Shown piece after piece: positions 21,243 through 29,190 of a stretch of DNA of 60,927 bases. The first letter of the stretch is position 1, and each line of letters opens with the position of its first letter. The translations under genes were made by a program, and so were the position numbers. Where the stretch lies: the NCBI GenBank assembly GCA_009835985.1, contig VXWI01000102.1, forward strand, positions 1 to 60,927, read 5' to 3'. Source of the stretch: Acidobacteriota bacterium. GTDB taxonomy: Bacteria > Acidobacteriota > Vicinamibacteria > Marinacidobacterales > Marinacidobacteraceae. A model generated the notes under the pieces. It worked only from the letters and a program-made list of their open reading frames with translations. It had not been told where the DNA came from and did not search any database.

Positions 21243-22598
21243 ATGAGCAAACCCGGAGCGGGCAACGGCCTCCAGCGCCGGATGGGCCTCCTCGGGGCCA
21301 CCTCCACGAACATCATCGGGATGGTCGGGATCGGCCCCTTCCTGACCATCCCGCTGATGGTCTACGCGATGGGCGGGCCGCACATCATCTGGGCCTGGCT
21401 GGTGGGTGCGCTCCTCTCGCTCGCCGACGGCCTCGTCTATGCCCAGCTCGGGGCGGCGCTCCCGGGCAGCGGCGGACCCTACATCTACCTGCGGGAGGCG
21501 TTCCGGCCGTTCGGACTGGGGCGGCTGATAGCCTTCCTGTTCCTGTTCCACATCCTGCTGGTGGCGCCCCTCTCGCTCGCCGGCGGGGCGGTGGGCTTCG
21601 CCGACTACCTCGGCTTCTACCTGCCCGAGCTGACGGGGCTCCCGCACCACCTCGCCGCCGCGGGCGTCTGCGTGCTGGTGCTGTTCCTGCTCTACCGGAA
21701 CATCGATTCCGTCGAGCGCCTCTCGAAGGCGATGCTCGCCCTCGTCCTCGCCACCACCGGCTGGGTCATCGTGGCCGGCCTCATCGAGAGCCCGGGGCTC
21801 CCTTCGTTCATGCCGCCCTACGGCTTCGACGCCAGCTTCTGGCCGGCGCTCGGCGCGGCCTCCGTGATCGCGATGTACAGCTTCGGCGGCTACAACCAGG
21901 TCTGCAACATCGCGGGCGAGGTGAAGGACCCGGAGCGCAACGTGCCGCGCTCCATCCTCCTCTCGATCGTGGTGGTCGCGGCGATCTACATCGCCATGAC
22001 CACGGTGATGCTCGAGCTCATCCCGTGGCAGGAAGCGGAGGCGAGCCGCACCCTGGCCTCCATCTTCATCGCAAGGACGGTGGAAGACCCCGGGCTCGCG
22101 CAGCTCGCGGGGTCCGTCATCACCGCGCTGATCCTCTTCGTGGCGGTGGCCTCGGTCTTCGCCTTCGCGCTCGGCTACTCACGGATGCCCTATGCCGCGG
22201 CCCGCGACGGGCAGTTCTTCGCCATCTTCGGGAAGGTCCATCCCACCCGCGGCTTCCCCCACGTATCGCTCGTCTGGTTGATCGCGGCCTCCATCCCCTT
22301 CTGTTTCTTCAGCCTCGGAGAACTCATCAACTGGCTCATGCAGGTCCAGATCCTGCTGCGCTTCGCCTGGCAGTGCGTCGCGGTGCTGCTGATCGCCCGC
22401 TACCGGCCGGACATCCCCCAGCCCTTCCGGATGTGGCTCTACCCGATTCCGGCGCTGCTGTCGCTCGCGCTCTGGATCGCGCTCTTCTTCACCGGGCCCC
22501 CGACCGGGGTGTGGTTCTCGCTGGGGTTCCTTGGGCTCGGCCTGATCGCCTACTGGGTCTTCCGGCGAAACCAGCGGGGCGCGGCGCCGTCGAACTGA
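21243..22598 (+). CDS. APC-superfamily amino acid permease
   Basis: This 451-residue inner-membrane transporter has about 12 helices. ATG 21243 is used; the longer upstream reading runs through the antisense of the peroxiredoxin. Helix 1 holds NIIGMVGIGPFLTIPLMV with the broken-helix Gly-rich motif. It is followed by AMGGPHIIWAWLVGALLSLAD, split as AMGGPHIIWAW and LVGALLSLAD, ALPGSGGPYIYLREAFRP (family signature), YSFGGYNQVCNIAGEVKDPE and SVFAFALGYSRMPYAAARDG. These are the consensus points of the amino acid-polyamine-organocation family. The substrate is unknown. No Shine-Dalgarno precedes the start. It is divergent from the peroxiredoxin and lies upstream of the CxxCH protein on the same strand. 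Confidence 0.9.
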   Translation: MSKPGAGNGLQRRMGLLGATSTNIIGMVGIGPFLTIPLMVYAMGGPHIIWAWLVGALLSLADGLVYAQLGAALPGSGGPYIYLREAFRPFGLGRLIAFLFLFHILLVAPLSLAGGAVGFADYLGFYLPELTGLPHHLAAAGVCVLVLFLLYRNIDSVERLSKAMLALVLATTGWVIVAGLIESPGLPSFMPPYGFDASFWPALGAASVIAMYSFGGYNQVCNIAGEVKDPERNVPRSILLSIVVVAAIYIAMTTVMLELIPWQEAEASRTLASIFIARTVEDPGLAQLAGSVITALILFVAVASVFAFALGYSRMPYAAARDGQFFAIFGKVHPTRGFPHVSLVWLIAASIPFCFFSLGELINWLMQVQILLRFAWQCVAVLLIARYRPDIPQPFRMWLYPIPALLSLALWIALFFTGPPTGVWFSLGFLGLGLIAYWVFRRNQRGAAPSN

Positions 22599-22638
22599 CG
22601 CCATCCTCCGTTCGCGAGAGTAGTATCCCGCGCCAATC

Positions 22639-22959
22639 ATGGGTAACGGACGCGGCGCCGCCCTCCGGGCGCGGGCCGGTTTGCTGGCGGCGATCGTCAT
22701 CCCGCTGGTCCTGCTGGCCGGGGTCCCGGCGAGCGCCTGGCATGAAGAGCACCCGGACGAACACGAGTGCGCTGTCTGTCACTCCGCGCACCAGTCCGCC
22801 GATCTCTCGAGACCGGGGGAGCTGGTCGCGTCCCGCACCGTTGGACCCGCGGAGCCGGAAGAAGAGGTCCCGAGGGTCCCGTCCAGGCGTTCCTGCCGCC
22901 GCCCCGCCCGCGCTCCTCCCGCCTGGTTCCGCGAAACCGCCGTGCCCGTCCGCCGCTAG
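22639..22959 (+). CDS. small exported His/Cys-rich protein with a CxxCH motif
   Basis: This 106-residue protein has an N-terminal signal peptide (about 1-33, LLAAIVIPLVLLAGVPASAW). The mature start is very rich in acidic and metal-binding residues: HEEHPDEHECAVCHSAHQ, about residues 35-52. CAVCH is formally a haem-c-binding CxxCH and could instead bind Cu, Zn or Ni. The remaining about 50 residues are Arg/Pro-rich and look unstructured. I recall similar unnamed small proteins beside TonB-dependent metal or siderophore receptors in Acidobacteriota-like genomes. Here one such receptor follows after 172 bp on the same strand. No enzyme domain is seen. The short length and skewed tail make the exact C-terminus less certain. 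Confidence 0.65.
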   Translation: MGNGRGAALRARAGLLAAIVIPLVLLAGVPASAWHEEHPDEHECAVCHSAHQSADLSRPGELVASRTVGPAEPEEEVPRVPSRRSCRRPARAPPAWFRETAVPVRR

Positions 22960-23131
22960 GCGGCGTACGTAGGGCCGGCACGCGCCAGCGGTCGTCCGAC
23001 CGCGCGCGTCACCTCGCGGCTGACCCGTTTCCGGACGCTGTCCGGGAAGCCCTCAAGAGCGGGATTCGCCGCGGTAGGCACGGCTGCCGCCGGGATCATC
23101 TTGCCGAGGGCACGAAATCGGGAGGAAAACC
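22960..23131 (+). promoter_or_regulatory. 172-bp leader of the TonB-receptor gene with two hairpins
   Basis: GCGGTCG-TC-CGACCGC lies at 22988-23003. A 9-bp RNA stem with one G-U pair, TTTCCGGAC-GCT-GTCCGGGAA, lies at 23028-23048. The gap is the longest in the window and is followed by a good Shine-Dalgarno (GGGAGG). It does not match the B12-box of cobalamin riboswitches or another class I can name, so the regulatory role is only suggested. Confidence 0.3.
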
Positions 23132-25516
23132 ATGTACCGATTCAAATTCCTTTGTTTGTTGGCGGCCAGCCTGCTGGTCGCCTTCGGAGCTGCGCCGGCC
23201 CCGGCGCAGGAGACCGGCGCGATTCGCGGTACGGTCATCTTTGAGGACAGCGGCGCCCCGGTAGCGGGCGCCGTGGTCAGGGCCCCGGCGACCGGAGTGT
23301 CCGCAACAACGGACGCCCAGGGCCGATTCGAGATCCCGGGACTGGCCGCCGGCACGTACGAACTCGTGGTGGAGCGGGGAGTGCCCGTGAGCGATCGGCG
23401 GACCGTGGAAGTGACCGCGGGCGCGACCGTGACCGCCGACTTCGCGATCCTCGCCACCGTGCAGGAACGGGTGCAGGTCACCGCCGAAGCTCCGGGCTAC
23501 CGCGCCGAGAGCGCCGTCGTCGGCAGGATGCCGGTGGCCCTGCTCGATACCCCGGCCTCGATTCAGGTGGTGGGGCGCGAGCTGATCGAGGATCAGGTCG
23601 TCGCCGACGCCGACGAGGTCTACCGCAACATCGCGGGCATGACCAGCTCGCCCTACGCCAGTGTCGTGGCCCGCGGGTTCACCCAGCGCGACTTCGTGTT
23701 CAACGGGGTGCGCGGGAATCCCTACGGAAGCCTCGGGGGCGACGTGAACAACTCCGGCTTCAGCGTCAGCCAGCTCCAGCTCAGCAACATCGAGCGGATC
23801 GAGATCCTGAAGGGGCCGGCGTCCGTGCTCTACGGCTCCACCGAGCCCGGCGGGGTGGTGAACTACGTGACCGCCAAGCCCCAGGACGAATTCGGAGTCC
23901 GCGGCAGCGTCCGCTTCGGGCAGTACGGCCAGACCTACGGCTCGGCCGAAGTCACGGGCCCCCTGGGTACTTCGGAGCGCGTGCTCTACCGCTTCGCCGC
24001 CTACGGCAACGAGCGGGACAGCTTCCGCGCGAACGCCTCGATGCAGAACGTGCACCTTGTCGGGAACCTGGCTTGGCGGATCTCGGACCGGGCCAACCTC
24101 TCGTTCGAGTACGAGAACATCGACCAGGACCTCATGGGGCACCGGCTGCGCGGCGTCCCGGTGGAACCGGACGGGACCTTCGTGACCGACATCACCTGGA
24201 CCGCCACCGAACCCACCGACTTCACGACGCTGGACGCCGACGTTCTCCAGGTGCGCTGGGACCAGGTGTTCGCCCGGGACTGGACCCTCGACGCCACGCT
24301 GCGCTACCTCCAGTACGACCGCGAGCAGGAGTACCACGAGCCGCGCGGGATCACGCCCGAGAACACCATGAAGCGGCATTTCCGGGACCAGACCCGCACG
24401 AACGACGACGTCTCCTTCGTGCTCAACGTGAACAAGATCGTTCGGGTCGGACCTACGGTCCACCGGCTGCTGTTCGGGGCCGACATGTTCCGGCAGGACC
24501 ACTCCTTCCGCTACGGCCGCGCGCGGGACACCGGCGCCGGCGGGCCGGTCCCGAATCTCCATCTCTTCGCACCACAGTACGGACTGAGCGGCGGCAGCGA
24601 CTATGGCCTGACCGAGAGCGACTTCACCACCGACACCGCCGTCGCCCGGCAGCTCGGCTTCTACGTCCAGGACCACCTGGACCTGGGCAGCGCGTTCCAC
24701 CTGGTGGCCGGCGGGCGCTACAACACCTATGACGACACCGGGTTCGCGGGAGGGAACGACCTCCTCAGCGAGGAAAGCGGCCTCACCGGCAAGGTGGGCA
24801 TGGTCTTCAAGCCCGAGACGGCCTGGTCGCTCTACGGCAGCTACTCGACCAGCTTCAACCGGCCGAGCGTGCTGGCGCAGACGCCGAGCGCGAACGGGCC
24901 CCACGATCCCGAGACCGCGGTGCAACTCGAGTTCGGGGCCAAGACGGAACTTCTGGACGACCTCTCACTCACCGCGGCGCTCTTCACGATCACCAAGTCC
25001 AACGTACTCCGCCCGGACCCGGACTACGGGCCGAACGGAAACAACTGGAACGCGGCTCTCCAGGTCGGCGAAGCGCGGAACCGCGGTTTCGAGGTCGAGT
25101 TTGTCGGCTCGCTCAGGCGGGGCTGGCAGGCGGCGGTGAACTACACCTACCTCGATTCGGAGATCGTGGAGGACACGAATGCGGATGCGGTGGGACAGCC
25201 GCTGCCGAACGCGCCGCCCCATTCCCTGGGACTGTTCTCCCGGATGGAGCTGTTCCTGGATACGGCCGCCGGACTCGGGGTGACCTACGTCGGCGACCGG
25301 GTCGAGCCCTACGCAGGGATCGAGGCGCCGGCGTTCACCGTGGTGGACCTGTTCCTCTACCGGCAGCTCGGACGCTACGCCGAAGTGCAGGTGAAGCTCG
25401 AGAACGCCTTCGACACGGTCTACGCCACCAGTTCGCTCTTCTCCGCACGGGCGGGGAACTTCCCGGGACAGCCGCGCACGTTCTCGGTACTCGTATCCTT
25501 CGGCGGACTGCGATGA
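23132..25516 (+). CDS. TonB-dependent siderophore-type outer-membrane receptor
   Basis: This 794-residue protein starts with a signal peptide (1-26, ending APAQ). A carboxypeptidase-regulatory-like domain spans about 28-110 (GAIRGTVIFEDSGAPVAGAV, then TDAQGRFEIPGLAAGTYEL). The plug domain spans about 125-235: LLDTPASIQVVGRELIEDQ, ARGFTQRDFVFNGVRGNPYG, IERIEILKGPASVLYGSTEP and GGVVNYVTAKP, all typical of ferric-siderophore receptors of the FhuA/FecA type. A 22-strand barrel ends in TFSVLVSFGGLR. The ligand is probably a ferric chelate by family, but nearby genes do not fix it. A good Shine-Dalgarno precedes it. Its TGA overlaps the ATG of the AspA-like gene by 4 bp. A ferric-iron ABC importer lies elsewhere in the window (50.4-54.3 kb). 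Confidence 0.93.
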   Translation: MYRFKFLCLLAASLLVAFGAAPAPAQETGAIRGTVIFEDSGAPVAGAVVRAPATGVSATTDAQGRFEIPGLAAGTYELVVERGVPVSDRRTVEVTAGATVTADFAILATVQERVQVTAEAPGYRAESAVVGRMPVALLDTPASIQVVGRELIEDQVVADADEVYRNIAGMTSSPYASVVARGFTQRDFVFNGVRGNPYGSLGGDVNNSGFSVSQLQLSNIERIEILKGPASVLYGSTEPGGVVNYVTAKPQDEFGVRGSVRFGQYGQTYGSAEVTGPLGTSERVLYRFAAYGNERDSFRANASMQNVHLVGNLAWRISDRANLSFEYENIDQDLMGHRLRGVPVEPDGTFVTDITWTATEPTDFTTLDADVLQVRWDQVFARDWTLDATLRYLQYDREQEYHEPRGITPENTMKRHFRDQTRTNDDVSFVLNVNKIVRVGPTVHRLLFGADMFRQDHSFRYGRARDTGAGGPVPNLHLFAPQYGLSGGSDYGLTESDFTTDTAVARQLGFYVQDHLDLGSAFHLVAGGRYNTYDDTGFAGGNDLLSEESGLTGKVGMVFKPETAWSLYGSYSTSFNRPSVLAQTPSANGPHDPETAVQLEFGAKTELLDDLSLTAALFTITKSNVLRPDPDYGPNGNNWNAALQVGEARNRGFEVEFVGSLRRGWQAAVNYTYLDSEIVEDTNADAVGQPLPNAPPHSLGLFSRMELFLDTAAGLGVTYVGDRVEPYAGIEAPAFTVVDLFLYRQLGRYAEVQVKLENAFDTVYATSSLFSARAGNFPGQPRTFSVLVSFGGLR

Positions 25517-26586
25517 AACACCCGGCCGGAACGCATGCGGTGCGGGTGGCAGTCGCACTCGCACTCCTGCTCCCCGGCGCTCCGGCGCCGGGGCAGGAGG
25601 CGTTCCGGCTCGGCGACATCGCGGCGGAACCCGGGCACCCCGTGTCCGGCCGCCTCGACGTCGCTCCCTTCGGCGGTGACGCGGGAACCTTCCTGCCCCT
25701 CACCGTCGTGCACGGGGCCCATCCGGGCCCCGTGCTCACCCTGGTGGCGGGCATTCACGGCTCCGAGTACGCGCCCATCCTGGCGATGCAGCGCCTGCGG
25801 CCGCTGCTGGACCCGGCGGAGATCCGCGGGACGGTGGTCCTGGTCCATACGGCCAACCTGCCGGCGTTCCTGGGCCGGACGATCTACTTCAGCCCGGATG
25901 ACCGGAAGAACCTGAACCGGCTGTTCCCGGGGAAACCGGACGGCACCCTCAGCGAACGTATCGCCCATGTCCTGACCGAGGAGATCATCGTCCGCTCGGA
26001 CTTCCTCATGGACATCCACTCCGGCGACGGCAACGAATGGCTCCGTCCCTCGTACACCGGCTACTACGCGGAAGCGGGCGGCGCGGAGGTGATCGAGAAG
26101 TCCCGGCGGATGGCCATCGCGTTCGGCCTCGACCCCATCGTCGAGTTCAAGGGGGACCTGGATCCGAGCCGCGCGATCTGGTGCGGGTCCGCCGCGGTGG
26201 CGCGGGGCATCCCCTCCATCGACGTGGAGTCGGGAGAGATGGGCCTGATCGAGGAGCGGACGATCGCTCCGATCGTGGACGGGGTGCTGAGCGTGATGCG
26301 GGATCTCGGAATGGCGCCGGGAGACCCCACGCCGACGGAGAACCCGCTGTTCATCCGGGAGCGCGCCTACGCGACGAGCGAACACGACGGCGTCTGGGAG
26401 CCGGACCCGCTGGTCAAGGCCGGCCAGTACGTCGCGAAAGGCGCCCGGCTGGGCGTCGTGCGCGACTTCCACGGGAAGCCTCTCGCGGAGATCCGGGCGC
26501 CGGCTGGCGGAATGATGCTCATCCTGCTCGGGACCCCGCCGGTGAACCGCGGCGAGACGATCGCGGTGATCGCCCAGGTGGAGTGA
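25513..26586 (+). CDS. exported AspA/AstE-like zinc carboxypeptidase-fold hydrolase
   Basis: This 357-residue protein has a signal peptide (about 1-28, ending APAPGQ). Its succinylglutamate desuccinylase/aspartoacylase (M14-like) domain has zinc ligands H82 and E85 in LVAGIHGSEYAPIL and H170 in FLMDIHSGDGNEWLRP. SPDDRKNLNRLFPGKPDG supplies the Arg-Asn substrate region, VESGEMGLIEERT carries the catalytic Glu region, and a C-terminal beta lobe ends IAVIAQVE. The family cleaves N-acyl amino acids; export makes a periplasmic peptide, acyl-amino-acid or siderophore-amide substrate more likely than cytoplasmic arginine catabolism. The 4-bp ATGA overlap couples it to the TonB receptor, which suggests it processes what the receptor imports. 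It ends 16 bp from a convergent gene. Confidence 0.85.
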   Translation: MKHPAGTHAVRVAVALALLLPGAPAPGQEAFRLGDIAAEPGHPVSGRLDVAPFGGDAGTFLPLTVVHGAHPGPVLTLVAGIHGSEYAPILAMQRLRPLLDPAEIRGTVVLVHTANLPAFLGRTIYFSPDDRKNLNRLFPGKPDGTLSERIAHVLTEEIIVRSDFLMDIHSGDGNEWLRPSYTGYYAEAGGAEVIEKSRRMAIAFGLDPIVEFKGDLDPSRAIWCGSAAVARGIPSIDVESGEMGLIEERTIAPIVDGVLSVMRDLGMAPGDPTPTENPLFIRERAYATSEHDGVWEPDPLVKAGQYVAKGARLGVVRDFHGKPLAEIRAPAGGMMLILLGTPPVNRGETIAVIAQVE

Positions 26587-26602
26587 GCGCCGCCGCAGCC
26601 AG

Positions 26603-27940
26603 CTATTTCATCCGGCGGACGATCGGCAGTCCCCAGAAATAGAGCGCGGTGAGGTCCACTCCGCGTGCGATGAGCGTGGCCCAGGACGCCGCGTACACCC
26701 CGACCATGTTCGCGGGCTGGATCAGCATCCAGAGCACGAACAGCACCACCAGGGTCTCGATAAGCCCGGCCCAGGTGATGGCGCGGGTCTCGGTGCTCCA
26801 GACGAGCAGCGCCCGGTAGAAGGCGAGCAGCACCGAGAATATGGGCATCGTCACCAGGATCTGGAGCGCCGGCACCGACAGATCCACCAGGTTCGGAGCG
26901 AGTCCCGCCACGTGCTGGAACCAGAGGCCCGACAACGGGGTGAGGGCCATCACAGCCTGCAGCAGGCACGCCCCCGCCCCAAGGCCCAGAGCGAAGCGCA
27001 CCAGCTTGTCGAACCGCTGGCGGCTTCCGTCCATGAAGGCGATGGCGACTTCCTGGAAGGAGAGCCCCATGCTGCGGAAGACGAAGGCGAGCGCGGCGAC
27101 CACCGGATAGGTGGCGAGCGACTCAAGGGCCATGCGCGAATGCCCGAGGAACAGGTTGACGAGCGGATGGATCGCGAGCGCGATCACCGAGCTGACGAGC
27201 AGCGGGATGTAGAAGTGGAGGATCTTCGGATTCGTCAGCGGCTCGCCGTCCCTGGGAGTGGCGAGCACTTCGCGCACGCAGTCGGCCACCATGAAGCGGG
27301 TGGCGAGCGCTTCGACCAGCACCGCGACCGAGAGCGCCGCCCCTCCGACGAGCGCTCCCGAGATCGGGGCATCGAAGAGCAGCCAGGCCGTCACGCCCAT
27401 GCCCGACAGCCGGATGGTGGTCCCGTACGCGATGCGGCGGGTCTGCCCGTGCCGGACGAGCAGCCCCTGGTAGAAGCGGCGGTAGCCGATGGCCGCCGGC
27501 CAGGGCAGGAGGACCAGCAGCGCCTGCCGGCTCAGCTCGGCGACCTCGGCATTGAGGCCCATCACCGTCTCGGCGACCCACGGATAGAGCGGGGACAGCG
27601 TCCAGGCCAGCATGAGGAGGGTCAATCCCAGGTTCAGCGTGGCCCCGAAACGGCGGAGCGAACGGAAAGCCTCCCGGTCTTTGCACAGCGCCGTGGAGGC
27701 GCTCAGCATCATGATGATCGGCGCCTCGAGGATCAGCGCGAAGGCGAACGCGACCCCGAACGCCGCGAGGTTCACGGTCGCGTCCGGAAGCCGGGCCACC
27801 ACCGCGGCCACCAGCAGCCCCTCGACGGACATCATGATCCAGGTGGCCGCCATCGGCAGCCAGACCCAGAAGATCCGGCTGGTCGTGAGTGGCGCCCGCG
27901 GCGGGGCCGCCTCCGGGGTCTTCCCGAAGGTGGGCGTCAC
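26603..27940 (-). CDS. ANK/MATE-like multi-helix transporter (MOP-type fold)
   Basis: This 445-residue inner-membrane protein has about 12 helices. The GTG at 27940 is taken as start because it overlaps the hemW TGA by 4 bp (GTGA); the longer reading adds a charged antisense-like leader. Seen: IFWVWLPMAATWIMMSVEGL, VAAVVARLPDATVNLAAFG, EAPIIMMLSASTALCKDREA and AIGYRRFYQGLLVRHGQTRR. The RRFYQGLLVRxGQT block is the one I associate with progressive-ankylosis (ANK)-like proteins, a branch related to MATE and polysaccharide exporters. The human relative exports pyrophosphate, ATP and citrate; the bacterial substrate is unknown. It is last in a five-gene overlapping operon. Confidence 0.75.
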   Translation of the reverse strand: MTPTFGKTPEAAPPRAPLTTSRIFWVWLPMAATWIMMSVEGLLVAAVVARLPDATVNLAAFGVAFAFALILEAPIIMMLSASTALCKDREAFRSLRRFGATLNLGLTLLMLAWTLSPLYPWVAETVMGLNAEVAELSRQALLVLLPWPAAIGYRRFYQGLLVRHGQTRRIAYGTTIRLSGMGVTAWLLFDAPISGALVGGAALSVAVLVEALATRFMVADCVREVLATPRDGEPLTNPKILHFYIPLLVSSVIALAIHPLVNLFLGHSRMALESLATYPVVAALAFVFRSMGLSFQEVAIAFMDGSRQRFDKLVRFALGLGAGACLLQAVMALTPLSGLWFQHVAGLAPNLVDLSVPALQILVTMPIFSVLLAFYRALLVWSTETRAITWAGLIETLVVLFVLWMLIQPANMVGVYAASWATLIARGVDLTALYFWGLPIVRRMK

Positions 27941-29190
27941 GCGACGTTCCGATGGCGCAGCGCGTCGAGATTCATCTCGCGGGCCAGCGCGTCGGCAACC
28001 GCCAGCCCGTCGCGGGTCGGCCGGAGCCAACCCGTCATCTCGTCACCGCTGAGTTCGACGAGGCCCCGGGCCCGCCAATTCTCGAAGAGCCCCCGGTTGG
28101 CCCGCACCACCGCCTCGCCGTAGCGGGCGGAGAAGCCCCCGAGCGGGAGGCCGTCCGTGGTCCGGAGGCGCAGGAACAACTCTTCGAGGGCGCGCTCGTA
28201 CGGACGCAGTGTTTCGCGTTCGACCGTGGGTTCTTCTCCCCGAAGAACCGCTGCCTCCCAGTCTTCGAACCCCCGTCGGTTCCAGAATCGCTCCCCTCGT
28301 TCCGGGGCGAAGGAATGGGCGGAGGGCCCGACCCCGAGGTACTCCACCGAGCTCCAGTACTTCCGGTTGTGGCGCGAACGAAACTCGGGCGCCGTGGCGA
28401 AGTTGCACGCCTCATAGGCCGCGAAACCGTTCTCCGCGAGGGTCTCGTGCACTTCGTGGAAGAGGGCGCTCCCGTCTTCGGAACGAACGGCGAGGGTCTC
28501 CCCCCGGGCTTGGCGGCGTCCGAAAGGCGTTCCGGGCTCGATGGACAGCTCGTAGGCGGAGATGTGGTTCACCCCCGGCAACGCGGCCATGGCGACGAGT
28601 TCTTCGCGGAGGGACTCGGACGTCTGCCCCGCCGTGCCGTAGATGAGATCGGCCGAGATCCAGGGGATCCCGGCCTCGGCGAGCCGGGACACCGCTACCA
28701 CCACCTCCGACGCGTGGTGCGCGCGGCCGAGGAACCGCAGCCTGGACTCGTCGAGCGCCTGCAATCCGAGGCTGACGCCCCAAACCTCCTCGGCCGCCCA
28801 CCGGCGGGCGAGATCCGGGTCGTGCACGAGGTCCTCCGGGTTCGCCTCGAGGAACACGAACGGCGAGGGCGCGGCGAGGCCCGACTTCACCGCCGCCCGG
28901 ACCACCTTTCGGAAGAAGCCGGCCGGCGCAAGCGACGGGGTGCCGCCTCCGAAGTACACGGTGTCCGCCCCGAGCGCGGCAGCCCGCAGTTCCAGCTCCG
29001 TCAGCAGCGCCTGCCGGTAGCGATCGAGGCGCTCCGATCCGGAATCCCCGAGCGGAGTTACGGCGAAGTCGCAGTAGGGACAGATCCGCGAACAGAAGGG
29101 AACGTGAACGTAGAGCCCCGGAGCGTCCGATTCCGGGGTCCCGGTGAGTGGGTCAGGCGGAAGCGAGGTCGAATCCGGGCGCTCGGTCAC
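27937..29190 (-). CDS. hemW: radical SAM haem chaperone HemW (HemN-like)
   Basis: This 417-residue protein carries the radical SAM cluster CSRICPYCDF with C33, C37 and C40 (CxxxCxxC). It also has VYFGGGTPSLAP, VFLEANPEDLVHDPDLARR, WGVSLGLQALDESRLRFLGR, ISADLIYGTAGQT, HISAYELSIEPGTPF and the C-terminal YWSSVEYLGVGPSAHSF. This is the HemW branch, which inserts haem into proteins and lacks the N-terminal extension of true oxygen-independent coproporphyrinogen oxidase. It starts at GTG 29190, overlapping the lepA stop by 4 bp. The first 23 residues are a poorly conserved Pro/Thr/Ser extension. It is cytoplasmic. A HemN-type oxidase is the alternative, less likely by length. Confidence 0.92.
   Translation of the reverse strand: MTERPDSTSLPPDPLTGTPESDAPGLYVHVPFCSRICPYCDFAVTPLGDSGSERLDRYRQALLTELELRAAALGADTVYFGGGTPSLAPAGFFRKVVRAAVKSGLAAPSPFVFLEANPEDLVHDPDLARRWAAEEVWGVSLGLQALDESRLRFLGRAHHASEVVVAVSRLAEAGIPWISADLIYGTAGQTSESLREELVAMAALPGVNHISAYELSIEPGTPFGRRQARGETLAVRSEDGSALFHEVHETLAENGFAAYEACNFATAPEFRSRHNRKYWSSVEYLGVGPSAHSFAPERGERFWNRRGFEDWEAAVLRGEEPTVERETLRPYERALEELFLRLRTTDGLPLGGFSARYGEAVVRANRGLFENWRARGLVELSGDEMTGWLRPTRDGLAVADALAREMNLDALRHRNVA

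Noticed and set aside
22960-23131. Cobalamin riboswitch upstream of the TonB receptor
   Set aside because: A CCGGGAAGC piece resembles part of the consensus, but the B12 box and the other conserved segments are absent.
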